Source: Actinomyces marmotae
Lineage (GTDB): Bacteria > Actinomycetota > Actinomycetes > Actinomycetales > Actinomycetaceae
DNA: 64,000 nt
Assembly: GCF_013177295.1 (NCBI RefSeq)
Contig: NZ_CP053642.1
Location: forward strand, 496,001-560,000
Direction: 5' to 3'
A program made the translations under genes and the position numbers. The notes under the pieces were generated by a model that searched no databases, was not told the DNA's origin, and was given only the letters and a program-made list of their open reading frames with translations. This document shows, in pieces, positions 8,967-17,556 of the stretch. Numbering within the stretch: the first letter of the stretch is position 1; each line of letters begins with the position of its first letter.

Positions 8967-9806
8967 TCAGGCCCCGACGAAGCCGGTGGCCGCGAGCGCG
9001 GCGATGGCGCCGCCAAGCGCCACGCGGTAGATGAGGAAGCCCGTGAACTTGTTGGAGGAGACGAACTTGAGCAGCCAGGCGATGGTCGCGTAGGCCACGA
9101 TGCCGGAGACGACCGTGGCGATGATCGTCGCGCTCCAGCCGATGCTCGGGTCCGAGATGTGATCGAAGGCCGTCACCGCCTCTAGGGTTCCGGCCGCGAG
9201 CAGTGCGGGGATGCCCAGGAAGAAGGACAGTCGCGTGGCCGTCACCCGGTCGAAGCGCCGGAAGAGGCCCGCGGAGATGGTCGCGCCAGAGCGGGAGATG
9301 CCGGGGAAGACCGGAGCCAGGGCCTGGAAGAGGCCGATGATGAGGGCGTCCTTGATGGACACGTCCCGCATCCCCTTGTCCAGGTCCGTGCGGGTGTCGG
9401 CCAGCCACATGACGGCCGACCAGGCGATGAGAGCGGCCGCGATGATCCACAGGGATCGCGCCGTGACCTCGATGAAGTCCTTGAAGAGCAGCCCGATAAC
9501 CGCCACCGGGATGGAGCCGAGGATGACGCCCCAGCCCAGCGTGCAGTCGGGGTCGCGGCGGGCCTCCTCATTCACCAGTCCCTTGCACCAGGCGGTCACG
9601 ATCCGCACGATGTCGCGCCAGAAGTAGACGACGGCGGCCAGGATCGCGCCAACCTGGATGACCGCGGTGAAGGCCGTCATGCCCACCGAGTCGATGTCGT
9701 AGCCCAGCAGTTTCTCGACGATGTTGAGGTGCCCGGTCGAGGACACCGGCAGGAACTCGGTGATGCCCTCGACGATGCCGAGGAGGACGGCGTGCAGCCA
9801 GTTCAT
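8967..9806 (-). CDS. uppP: undecaprenyl-diphosphatase UppP (BacA)
   Basis: This 279-residue polytopic membrane enzyme dephosphorylates undecaprenyl pyrophosphate, recycling the lipid carrier for peptidoglycan and wall polymers and giving bacitracin tolerance. Both family motifs are present: EGITEFLPVSSTGHL near the N-terminus and PGISRSGATI in the second half. About eight hydrophobic segments are visible. GGAG lies 4 nt before the ATG. The gene is monocistronic in appearance: the repeat array lies upstream and sbcD starts 76 bp beyond its stop. Confidence 0.96.
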   Translation of the reverse strand: MNWLHAVLLGIVEGITEFLPVSSTGHLNIVEKLLGYDIDSVGMTAFTAVIQVGAILAAVVYFWRDIVRIVTAWCKGLVNEEARRDPDCTLGWGVILGSIPVAVIGLLFKDFIEVTARSLWIIAAALIAWSAVMWLADTRTDLDKGMRDVSIKDALIIGLFQALAPVFPGISRSGATISAGLFRRFDRVTATRLSFFLGIPALLAAGTLEAVTAFDHISDPSIGWSATIIATVVSGIVAYATIAWLLKFVSSNKFTGFLIYRVALGGAIAALAATGFVGA

Positions 9807-10679
9807 GGGACTCCGATCAAGGAACGACGACGGGGCCGGGGCCTCCGCGATGCTCCCGGAAGGCTACCGCGCCAAGCCCCCGGAGGAATCTCACGGCCCG
9901 CACCCCGGATGTGGAACGCCCCTCATCTGCCGCCGAGCTCCCCCGCTGGAGGAGGGTGGAGGGGTGGTGAGGTGGGGCGGGGAGGGGGCGGCGAGAGGCG
10001 CGGTCGGCACTGACTGGTGCGGTTTTCGCCCACTGGTGCGGGTAGGACGCACCGCTCGGTGGGGGTGGCGCCTGTCGGTGGGAGCAGCACCGCTCGGTGG
10101 GGGCTGCACCTGTCGGTGGGAGCGGCACCTGTCGGTGGGGGCGGTGAGGTGGTGAGGAGGGCGTCGGGGAGGCTGGAGGGGCGGCGAGAGGTGCCATCGG
10201 CACTGACTGGTGCGGTTTTCGCCCACTGGTGCGGGCAGGATGCACCGCTCGGTGGGAGACGCACCTGTCGGTGGGGGCGGCGCCTGTCGGTGGGGGCGGC
10301 GCCTGTCGGTGGGGGCGGCGCCTGTCGGTGGGGGCTGGGCGGTGGGTGGAGGGGGGTGAGAGGTGCGGTCGGCACTGACTGGTGCGGTTTTCGCCCACTG
10401 GTGCGGGCAGGATGCACCGCTCGGTGGGGGCTGCACCTGTCGGTGGGGGCGGCGCCTGTCGGTGGGGTGGCGCCTGTCGGTGGGGGCGGTGAGGTGGTGA
10501 GGAGGGCGTCGGGGAGGCTGGAGGGGCGGCGAGAGGTGCGGTCGGCACTGACTGGTGCGGTTTTCGCCCACTGGTGCGGGTAGGACGCACCTGTCGGTGG
10601 GAGCAGCACCGCTCGGTGGGAGTGGCACCGCTCGGTGGGAGCGGCACCGCTCGGTGGGAGCGGCACCGCTCGGTGGGGG
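9807..10679. repeat. gene-free interval with compound tandem repeat array
   Basis: No gene is supported in these 873 bp. A 39-bp block containing ACTGGTGCGGTTTTCGCCC recurs at 10004, 10197, 10369 and 10542, a period of 172-193 bp. Each block is followed by four or five copies of a 19-bp subrepeat of the type CACCGCTCGGTGGGAGCGG or CACCTGTCGGTGGGGGCGG, for example exactly five at 10050-10144; I count 19 copies in all. Each subrepeat holds the small inverted repeat CACCG-CT-CGGTG. The first 140 bp (to about 9950) are the uppP leader. The array sits between the starts/ends of uppP and hisN, both on the minus strand. Confidence 0.85.
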
Positions 10680-11492
10680 TCAGTCGGTCTCGGAGCCGAG
10701 GTGCTTCATGATCGCCTTGTGAAGGCGCCCGTTGGAGGCGACGGCGCTGCCTCCCCAGGGCCCGGCCTCGCCGTCGAGCGAGGTGAAGGCGCCGCCGGCC
10801 TCGGTGACGATGGGCACGAGGGCGGCCATGTCGTAGAGCTCGAGTTCCGGCTCGGCGGCCAGATCCACGGCCCCCTCAGCCAGGAGCATGTAGGACCAGA
10901 AATCGCCGTAGGCGCGCGTGCGCCAGCACGACTGCATGAGCGAGAGCATCCCGCGCAGGCGTCGGCGCTCGGCCCACCCGGACAGGGAGGAGTAGGACAG
11001 CGAGGCGTCCCCGAGCGAGCCGACGCTTGAGACCCCCAGGCGCTTGGCGGAGGACAGAGACCGCCCGGTCCAGGCGCCGCCGCCGGCCACCGCCCACCAG
11101 CGCTTGCCCAGCGCCGGAGCGCTCACCAGCCCGACGACGACCTCCCCGTCCTCGACGAGCCCGATGAGCGTGGCCCACACGGGCACTCCCCGCACGAAGT
11201 TCTTCGTGCCGTCGATCGGGTCGATGACCCACTGCCGGGGGGCGTGGCCGGTGGGCGGCAGCTCCTCGCCGAGCACCGAGTCGCGGCCGCGGGCGCGCGC
11301 GAGGTAGTCGCGCACCAGCTTCTCGGCGGCGCGGTCGACCTCGGTGACAGGGGTCAGGTCGGGCTTGGTCTCGACGTTGAAGTCCTGGGCCTCGAAGCGG
11401 GGCAGCGTGAGGGCGTCCGCCTGATCCGCGATGGTGTGGGCCAGGTGCAGGTCGTCGCGCCAGCGGCGCTCGGGCGAGGTGGGGGCGCTCAT
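10680..11492 (-). CDS. hisN: histidinol-phosphatase (inositol-monophosphatase family)
   Basis: This is a 270-residue Mg-dependent phosphatase of the inositol monophosphatase superfamily. The metal-binding motif DPIDGTKNFVRGVP lies at about 92-105, preceded by the GEELPP segment. The C-terminal GG.AVASNGRLHKAI region resembles actinobacterial HisN, which removes phosphate from L-histidinol phosphate in histidine synthesis. The start is fixed by ATG 11492, which has no Shine-Dalgarno but has a TACCGT box 6 nt upstream and so looks leaderless. No other his gene is adjacent. A general inositol/fructose bisphosphatase role cannot be excluded from sequence alone. Confidence 0.85.
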   Translation of the reverse strand: MSAPTSPERRWRDDLHLAHTIADQADALTLPRFEAQDFNVETKPDLTPVTEVDRAAEKLVRDYLARARGRDSVLGEELPPTGHAPRQWVIDPIDGTKNFVRGVPVWATLIGLVEDGEVVVGLVSAPALGKRWWAVAGGGAWTGRSLSSAKRLGVSSVGSLGDASLSYSSLSGWAERRRLRGMLSLMQSCWRTRAYGDFWSYMLLAEGAVDLAAEPELELYDMAALVPIVTEAGGAFTSLDGEAGPWGGSAVASNGRLHKAIMKHLGSETD

Positions 11493-11859
11493 AGCACCAC
11501 GGTAGCCCCCGTGAGCCGCTCAGGTGGGAAGGCCGCCCCAGCCGTGGCGCCCCTGAGCCGCCCCAGCGCGGCTGCGCCCGCGCCCCATGCCGATGCAGCC
11601 TCACCGCCGGCGGGCCTGACTGGACGCGCGGCGCCGCCGGCGGGCGTGACTGGACGCGCGGCGCCGCCGGCGGGCGTGACTGGACGCGCGGCGCCGTCGG
11701 ATGACGCAGGAGGCGGTGAGCAGGGCCGACGAGCCGGGGTGGGCCTGCTCACCTTATATAACGCTGGGGTCTCATCCGAGGTGGGCTACGGATAGGCTCG
11801 AACCAGGGCGACCCGGCCCCTGGCCCAGCCCGGTCTGATGGACAACTGAAGGAGCAGTC
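11493..11859. repeat. intergenic region with three 30-bp tandem repeats
   Basis: The interval lies between divergent hisN and the oxidoreductase gene. Three head-to-tail 30-bp units occupy 11605-11634, 11635-11664 and 11665-11694, sharing TGACTGGACGCGCGGCGC; copies 2 and 3 are identical and copy 1 differs by one base. Further right, an AT-rich patch with TATAAC at 11757-11762 and a TAGGCT at about 11793 are candidate -10 boxes for the downstream gene. No coding sequence is supported. Confidence 0.75.
11499..11504 (-). promoter_or_regulatory. -10 box for leaderless hisN transcript
   Basis: Read on the minus strand, TACCGT is followed by 6 nt and then the hisN ATG. No purine-rich Shine-Dalgarno precedes that ATG. 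The spacing puts the transcription start at the A of the start codon. Confidence 0.5.
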
Positions 11860-12402
11860 GTGAACACCCTGGTTCTCGTCTTCCACCCTGACCTGACCTC
11901 CTCGGTGGTGAATCGGGCCCTGGCCGCCGAGGCGGAGGGCGTCGCGGGTGTGACCGTGCGCCGGATGTACGACCTCTATCCCACTGGCGTCATCAACGTC
12001 GCCGCGGAGCAGGCCGCCATGGACGGCGCCGACCGCATCGTCATCCAGTTCCCGCTGCACTGGTACTCCGCCCCGCCGCTGGTCCAGCAGTGGCTCGACG
12101 ACGTCCTCACCTTCGGGTGGGCCTACGGGCCCGACGGCGTCGCCCTGCTCGGCAAGGAGCTCATGATCGCCGCCACCGCGGGCGCCGCTGAGTACGGCCG
12201 ACGGCGCATGGTGGGCTACTCGCTCACCGAGCTCCTGCGCCCCTTCCAGGCCTTGGCCGCCACCTGCTCCATGACCTACCTCGTGCCCTTCATCGTCATG
12301 GGCTGCCTGGGCATCATGGAGACGGACCTCATGGCGCGCCGCGCCGAGTACCGCAGCGTCCTGACCTCCGCGAACCGCCCCATCCTCGGGCGCCTGGAGT
12401 AG
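11860..12402 (+). CDS. NAD(P)H-dependent oxidoreductase, flavodoxin-like fold (KefF/MdaB type)
   Basis: This 180-residue protein of the NQO1-like flavodoxin-2 family opens MNTLVLVFHPDL with a GTG codon, an AAGGAG lying 6-7 nt upstream. The family's hallmark IQFPLHWYSAPPLVQQWLDDV is split here as IQFPLHWYSAPPLVQQW plus LDDVLTFGWAYG near residues 68-92. It should bind FMN or FAD and reduce quinones or similar electrophiles with NAD(P)H. No potassium-efflux gene is adjacent, so a KefF partner role is not supported by context. The downstream neighbour is convergent. Confidence 0.88.
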   Translation: MNTLVLVFHPDLTSSVVNRALAAEAEGVAGVTVRRMYDLYPTGVINVAAEQAAMDGADRIVIQFPLHWYSAPPLVQQWLDDVLTFGWAYGPDGVALLGKELMIAATAGAAEYGRRRMVGYSLTELLRPFQALAATCSMTYLVPFIVMGCLGIMETDLMARRAEYRSVLTSANRPILGRLE

Positions 12403-12603
12403 GCCGGGGACGGCATCGCGCGCGACGCCCTCGGTCTGGGATGGCGGGATCTGGTAGACGCCTAGGCCCAGCACGGGGATCTCGACTCCTTCGGCGATCC
12501 TCCGCGTTCTGATGGCGCTCCTTCCGGAAGTTCAGTGGGTGGTGGCGCGGTGGCCCGGCGGCACCGCGCGCCCCGGGGCGCCGCCGGGAACGGGGCCACG
12601 GGA

Positions 12604-13662
12604 TCAGACCTCCAGGAGGACCTTGATCTCGCGGCGCTCATCCATGGCCTTGTAGGCCTCGGCGGCCTCGTCCAACGGCAGGCGCTTGGTGAAGACGCGG
12701 CCGGGGTGGATCTCCCCGGCGTCGATGCGCTTGATGAGGTCGGGTAGGAAGCGGCGCACGGGGGCGGGCCCGCCCTCGAGGTGGACCTCGCGGAGGAACA
12801 GGTCGAGGCCGTCGATCGTCTGGTCGTGCGAGACGCCCACGAAGCCGACGTAGCCGCCGGGACGGCATGAGGCCAGCGCCTGGTCCATGGACTCCTGGGA
12901 GCCCACGGCCTCGCACACCCCGTGCGCCCCGTAGCCGCCGGTGAGCTCCTTGACCTTCGCTGCGCCCTCCTCGCCGCGCTCGGCGATGACGACGTCGGCC
13001 CCGAACTCGCGGGCCAGTGCCGCGCGGTCCTCGTGGCGGGAGAAGATGATGACCCGCTCGGCCCCCAGCGCCTTGGCGGCCAGGACCGCCGAGAGCCCCA
13101 CGGCGCCGTCACCGACGACGGCGATCGTCTTGCCCGGACCGGCGTTCGCGGCCACGGCGGCGTACCAGCCGGTGCCCAGGACGTCCGAGGCGGCGAGGTA
13201 GTCGGCGAGGCGCTCGGGGTCATCCGGCTCGCCGCCGGGCACCTTGACGAGCGAGCCATCGGCGAGCTCGACGCGCATGTACTCAGCCTGGCTGCCGGTG
13301 TAGTGGCCGGCGTTGGCGCAGCGCGAGGGGTAACCGGCCTGGCAGATCTCGCAGGTGCCGTCGGAGAGCATGAAGGAGCCGATGACGAAGTCCCCGAGCT
13401 CCAGGGAGCGCACGCCCTCGCCCTTCTCCACGATGGTGCCGACGTACTCGTGCCCCATGTACTGGTGGTCGACGGGCTGGGCGCCCCGGTAGGGCCACAG
13501 GTCGGAGCCGCACACGCAGGCGGCGGCGAGCTTGATGACGACGTCGCCGGGCCCCGCCACGCGCGGCGTCTCGATGGTCTCCACGGCGACGTCGCCGGGC
13601 GCTTTCATGACGACTGCGCGCATTGTGGCGGGCAGGGCGGGGGCTGTCGGTGCGGTGCTCAT
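12604..13662 (-). CDS. zinc-dependent alcohol dehydrogenase family protein
   Basis: This is a 352-residue medium-chain dehydrogenase. The catalytic zinc region has CVCGSDLWPY (Cys) and GHEYVG (His-Glu). The Rossmann domain has VVGDGAVGLSAVLAAKALGA near 178-197. The structural zinc loop reads DGTCEICQAGYPSRC. It has three cysteines in the family spacing, with Asp where the first is usually found, so structural zinc binding may be altered. The substrate is unknown. A purine stretch AGAGAGG lies 7 nt before the ATG. The gene faces the oxidoreductase convergently and is preceded by a 280-bp gap. Confidence 0.88.
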   Translation of the reverse strand: MSTAPTAPALPATMRAVVMKAPGDVAVETIETPRVAGPGDVVIKLAAACVCGSDLWPYRGAQPVDHQYMGHEYVGTIVEKGEGVRSLELGDFVIGSFMLSDGTCEICQAGYPSRCANAGHYTGSQAEYMRVELADGSLVKVPGGEPDDPERLADYLAASDVLGTGWYAAVAANAGPGKTIAVVGDGAVGLSAVLAAKALGAERVIIFSRHEDRAALAREFGADVVIAERGEEGAAKVKELTGGYGAHGVCEAVGSQESMDQALASCRPGGYVGFVGVSHDQTIDGLDLFLREVHLEGGPAPVRRFLPDLIKRIDAGEIHPGRVFTKRLPLDEAAEAYKAMDERREIKVLLEV

Positions 13663-13944
13663 GGCGGGGCCTCTCTGACAAGAATCCGTCGATGCGTCAG
13701 AGCCTACGGAGGTCGCCGTGCTCGAAGCCAGGCCCTCTCAGTGCCAGGCATTGCCCGCCGCCGGGCGTGAGGGCCGGTGGGGGAGGGGAAAAATGGCGAG
13801 ATTTGAGGATTGCTCGGGCAATTGATCACCTGGAGCGGACCGCGTGCTCTCGCCTACCCGTTCTGACCAGCGCCATTATTAAATGTGGCATGGCGTCAGA
13901 AAAAGGAATCCTCAAACCGCGCCACGGCGGCTGCTGCGGGCGGA

Positions 13945-15951
13945 TCAGCCGCGCGGGACGATGCGGACCTCGACGGCCTTGATGACGGCGATGAGCTCGC
14001 GTTCGGGGGCGATGCCGAGCTGGGCGACCGCGCCCGCCGTCACCGAGGCGGCCAGGCGGCATCCTCCGCTCTCCAGGCCCACCGACACCAGGGCTCCCGA
14101 GCGCTCCACCGTGCGCACCACGGCCGGCAGGGCGTTGCGCGGCGAGCCCGAGGGGGGCTCCTCATAGAGGGCCACGGCCTCCGGCGGGATGAGCGCGGCC
14201 GCGGGCTCGCCCTCCCTGACCTCCTGGCCCGGGCGCCCGTGGATGACCAGCCCGGCTCCCAGGTTGATGCGGGGGTCCTCCCGGCCGCCCGCGGCGGTGC
14301 CCATGAGGATGGACGTGCCGGTCAAACGCGCGGTGAAGTCACTGCCCGGAGCCGATAGCACTTGCGCCGCCTCCCCGCGCTCGACCACTCGCCCCGCCTC
14401 CAGGACGACGACGTCGTCAGCCAAGGAGGCGATGTCGAGCACGTCATGGGTGACGAGCAGGACCGTCAGGCCCTCCTCGCTCGCCCGCCGGGTCACGAGG
14501 GAACGCATCTCCTGGCGGGCCCCCACATCGAGGGCCGCCATGGGTTCATCGAGGATGAGTGCGCGAGGGGAGGTCGCCAGCGCCCTGGCCAGGGCCACCC
14601 GCGCGGCCTGCCCGCCGGAGAGCGCACCCCCGGATCGACCGGCGAGATGCTCGGCGCCGACGGCCGCCAGCTCGGAGCGGGCCCGCCGCCGCGAGGCCCG
14701 GCGCCCCAGGCCCTGGCAGCGCGGCCCGAAGGCGACGTTGTCCAGCACGGACATATGCGCGAACACCCCCGGCTCCTGGGAGAGCAGGGCGATACCGCGC
14801 CGGCCCGCGGGCGCGAAGCCCTCGGGGCCGTCGAGCACGCGCTCCCCGAGCCGGACCTCGCCGCCGGTGGCGTCGAGGAGCCCCGCCGCCACGAGGCAGG
14901 CCGTGGACTTCCCCGAGCCGTTGGGGCCGATGAGGGCCAGTCGGCGACCGGCCCCGATCTCCAGGGATACCGACACGTCGCGCTCGGTAGAGGTGAAGGA
15001 AAGCGCCAGCGGCAGGCCGCGTGCGTTCCGCTGAGCGAGCGCGAGCGCCGGGCCCGGCGGGGCGGGCGCCGAGCCCGGCGGGAGTGCTGAGGTGCGCTCA
15101 GCGCCCGAAGGCGCGGGGAGGCGCCGCCCCTGGAGCAGGGCCCCCCACGGCAGCGTCGTCGCCCCCACGATGAGGAAGGACGCGGTGATCAGGACGACGG
15201 CGAGCGCCAGCGCGGTGGCTGTGTCCTCCTCCCGCTGGAGGTAGATGGCCAGGGGCATCGTGCGCGTCACCCCCTCCTTCGAGCCCGCGAAGGCGATGGT
15301 GGCCCCGAACTCGCCGAGGCCGCGCCCCAGCGCCAGCGCCGTCCCCCGCGCCAGCGCCGGCCCGACCATCGGTAGGGTGATGCGGAGGAGCACCCTCCAC
15401 GGCCCGGCGCCGAGCGCGCGGGCGATCATCTCCGCCCGCTCATCGCGTGAGCGCAGCGCCGCCTCGAGTGTGACCACCAGGAAGGGCATGGCGACGAAGA
15501 CTTGCGCGATGACCACCGCCGTCGTCGAGAAGGCGATGCGCAGCCCCCAGGCATCCAGGACCCCTCCCAGCACCCCCTTCCTCCCCAGGGTGGCCAGCAG
15601 CGCGATCCCCGCCACGACCGGCGGCATCGTCATCGGCAGGACGGCGAGGACCCGCGCCAGGCGCACCCCGCGCCACTGCCGGGACAGCAGCAGCGCCAGC
15701 GGCGCCCCGAGCACCACGCAGATGGCCGTGGAGGCCAGGCAGGTGCGCAGGGACAGGCTCAGAGCGGCCGTGGCGGAGGGGGAGGACAGCAGCTTGGGCA
15801 GACGGCCCCAGGCGACCCTGGTCCCCATGCCCGCCAGGGGCAGGATGATGAACGCCGCCCCGGCCAGCCCGAGGAGCAGCACCGTCAGGGGCAGCGGGGC
15901 CCGGGCGGCCCGGGAGCGGCGCGGGAGAAGGGCCGCCCGGGCGCCTGTCAT
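13945..15951 (-). CDS. fused molybdate ABC transporter permease and ATPase (ModB-ModC)
   Basis: One 668-residue chain carries both membrane and ATPase halves of a molybdate importer. Residues about 20-270 form a ModB-type permease with five or six membrane segments and the EAA loop MIARALGAGPWRVLLRITLP. Residues about 310-530 form an ABC ATPase with Walker A GPNGSGKST, signature ALSGGQAARVALARAL and Walker B ALILDEPMAALD. A TOBE-like molybdate-sensing segment follows, with GALVSVGLESGG near the C-terminus. The frame is uninterrupted through the junction (an Ala/Pro-rich linker), so this is a real fusion. The ATG overlaps the modA stop by 4 nt. It ends the nar-mod gene string. Confidence 0.92.
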   Translation of the reverse strand: MTGARAALLPRRSRAARAPLPLTVLLLGLAGAAFIILPLAGMGTRVAWGRLPKLLSSPSATAALSLSLRTCLASTAICVVLGAPLALLLSRQWRGVRLARVLAVLPMTMPPVVAGIALLATLGRKGVLGGVLDAWGLRIAFSTTAVVIAQVFVAMPFLVVTLEAALRSRDERAEMIARALGAGPWRVLLRITLPMVGPALARGTALALGRGLGEFGATIAFAGSKEGVTRTMPLAIYLQREEDTATALALAVVLITASFLIVGATTLPWGALLQGRRLPAPSGAERTSALPPGSAPAPPGPALALAQRNARGLPLALSFTSTERDVSVSLEIGAGRRLALIGPNGSGKSTACLVAAGLLDATGGEVRLGERVLDGPEGFAPAGRRGIALLSQEPGVFAHMSVLDNVAFGPRCQGLGRRASRRRARSELAAVGAEHLAGRSGGALSGGQAARVALARALATSPRALILDEPMAALDVGARQEMRSLVTRRASEEGLTVLLVTHDVLDIASLADDVVVLEAGRVVERGEAAQVLSAPGSDFTARLTGTSILMGTAAGGREDPRINLGAGLVIHGRPGQEVREGEPAAALIPPEAVALYEEPPSGSPRNALPAVVRTVERSGALVSVGLESGGCRLAASVTAGAVAQLGIAPERELIAVIKAVEVRIVPRG

Positions 15952-16742
15952 TGGCCGGGGGCGCCGAAGCCGCGCGCCGCGAGGATCGCCTGGCCCTCGC
16001 CTCCGCGCACGAAATCGACGAATGCCTGGGCGGCAGCCGGGTTGGTGGTTGAGGAGGCCACTGCCAGAGGGTAGTGGTTGACGACCCCGCCGTCGGGGAT
16101 CGTGACCTCGTCCGACGCGTCCCCGGAGGCCGCGGCGTCGGTCCTGTAGACGATGCCGGCATCGGCCTCGCCCGACTCCACCTTGGCGCGCACGTCGGTC
16201 ACCTTCTGCTCCTCGGAGGAGGGGGACAGGGCCACGCCCAGGGCCTTCTCAAGCCTGGCCGTGGCGTTGCCGCAGGGCACGGCCGCGGCGCAGACGACGA
16301 GGTCCTTGCCATCCAGTGAGGAGTCCAGGCCGGTGATGCCCCCGGGGTTGCCCGGCGGGACGATGAGGGTGAGCCGGTTGGTGGCGAACTCGGACGCGCC
16401 AGTCACGAGTGACTGCTCGGCGGCTGAGGCCATCGACCTCTCGTCGGCGGTGGCCAGGACGTCGGCCTGCGCGCCGTTGGCGAGATTGGCGACGAGGTCC
16501 TGGGAGCCCTGGAAGTCGTAGGTGATCGTCAGGCCGGGGTTCTTCTTGGTGAACTCGGTCCGGATCTCCTCGAAGGACTCCTTGAGGGAAGCCGCGGCGA
16601 AGACGGTCAGGGCCCCGGAGACCTGGCCGGGGGCCGGGGCTGACGGGGACGAGGCCCCGGAGCACGCCGCCAGCGCGCAGGCGGGCGCGAGGAGGAGCGC
16701 GATGAGGGCTGCGCGGCTTGGGAGGTGATCGCGGTGGCGCAT
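15948..16742 (-). CDS. modA: molybdate-binding lipoprotein ModA
   Basis: This is a 264-residue extracellular solute-binding protein. It has a lipoprotein signal peptide with lipobox LAAC at about residues 23-26. The ModA pattern follows: LTVFAAASLKESFEEI, VLATADERSM and the LVVCAAAVPCGNATA segment, where Ser, Ala and Tyr groups normally grip the oxyanion. It captures molybdate or tungstate for the fused ModBC transporter. It starts 16 bp after the narI stop on the same strand, so it is probably co-transcribed with the nitrate reductase that needs molybdenum. Confidence 0.93.
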   Translation of the reverse strand: MRHRDHLPSRAALIALLLAPACALAACSGASSPSAPAPGQVSGALTVFAAASLKESFEEIRTEFTKKNPGLTITYDFQGSQDLVANLANGAQADVLATADERSMASAAEQSLVTGASEFATNRLTLIVPPGNPGGITGLDSSLDGKDLVVCAAAVPCGNATARLEKALGVALSPSSEEQKVTDVRAKVESGEADAGIVYRTDAAASGDASDEVTIPDGGVVNHYPLAVASSTTNPAAAQAFVDFVRGGEGQAILAARGFGAPGQ

Positions 16743-16758
16743 TGGCGCGGTGGCCCTC

Positions 16759-17556
16759 CTACGCCCCTTGGGAGGCGGTGACGTCGTCGGGGCCCTGGTT
16801 GCCGGTGCCCTGCGTGCTCACCGGGTCCCAGCCGCGCCTGGGGGCGATGACCGAGGCGCGCGGAGCGCGGGAGCGGTACACCACGTAGGGCCGGGTCATG
16901 TAGCCCACGGGCGCCGAGACGACGTGGACCAGCCGGGTGAAGGGCCAGATCGCGAAGAGCAGCAGGCCGGCCACGATGTGTAACTTGAAGACCATCGGCA
17001 CGTCCACCATGAGGGCCGGCTCGGGGCTCAGCAGGAAGATCGAGCGGAACCAGGGACTGATCGTCTCGCGGTAGTCGTAGCCGTGCTCGCCGCCGAAGAG
17101 CTGGGTGGTGATGGTGGCACACGCCCCCAGGAGGATCGGGATGAGCAGCATGACGTACATGACCACGTCGTTGCGCGTGGTCGCCAGGCGCACGGACTTG
17201 ACCACGATGCGCCGGTAGAGCAGGCCCGCCAGCCCGACGATCGTCATCACCCCGGCGAGGGTCCCGGGGATGACCGCCATGAGGTGGTAGACGTGCTCGG
17301 GGATGCCCGCGGCAGTGGTGAGGGACTTGGGGATCACGAGCCCCATGAAGTGCCCGAGTGCCACGAAGAGCACCCCGAAGTGGAACAAGGGGGAGGACCA
17401 GCGCAGGATCCGGTTCTCATTCCACTGCGAGGAGCGGGAGGTCCAGCCGTACTGGTCGGTGCGCCACCGCCACCACAGGCCGACGGCCAGGAGGAAGAAG
17501 GCGGCGTAGGGCAGGCCGACCCACAGGACGTAGTGCTCGAAGGTGCTCATGCTCAC
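16759..17556 (-). CDS. narI: respiratory nitrate reductase gamma subunit NarI
   Basis: This 265-residue cytochrome b subunit has five membrane segments. The four haem ligand histidines are visible in the expected pairs: FHFGVLFVALGHFMGL in the second helix and FKLHIVAGLLLFAI plus TRLVHVVSAP near the C-terminus. NarI takes electrons from menaquinol and passes them through two b haems to NarH. The start codon overlaps the narJ stop by 4 nt. The basic RAPRASVIAPRRGW tail lies on the cytoplasmic side. Confidence 0.96.
   Translation of the reverse strand: MSMSTFEHYVLWVGLPYAAFFLLAVGLWWRWRTDQYGWTSRSSQWNENRILRWSSPLFHFGVLFVALGHFMGLVIPKSLTTAAGIPEHVYHLMAVIPGTLAGVMTIVGLAGLLYRRIVVKSVRLATTRNDVVMYVMLLIPILLGACATITTQLFGGEHGYDYRETISPWFRSIFLLSPEPALMVDVPMVFKLHIVAGLLLFAIWPFTRLVHVVSAPVGYMTRPYVVYRSRAPRASVIAPRRGWDPVSTQGTGNQGPDDVTASQGA

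Noticed and set aside
9817..10666. Three long open frames on the minus strand, one in each frame, rich in Pro/Thr/His/Arg
   Set aside because: They run through the repeat array and are open only because the repeat unit contains no stop trinucleotide on that strand. All three frames show the same periodic sequence, there is no Shine-Dalgarno or family similarity, and two of three must be false in any case.
10004..10678. CRISPR array
   Set aside because: Repeats are 19 bp with no unique spacers and the larger blocks are 172-193 bp apart. No cas gene is in the window.
11489..11752. Minus-strand frame encoding repeated GGAARPVTPA-like units
   Set aside because: It is the read-through of the 30-bp tandem repeat, lies within the hisN promoter region, and has no start signal or family.
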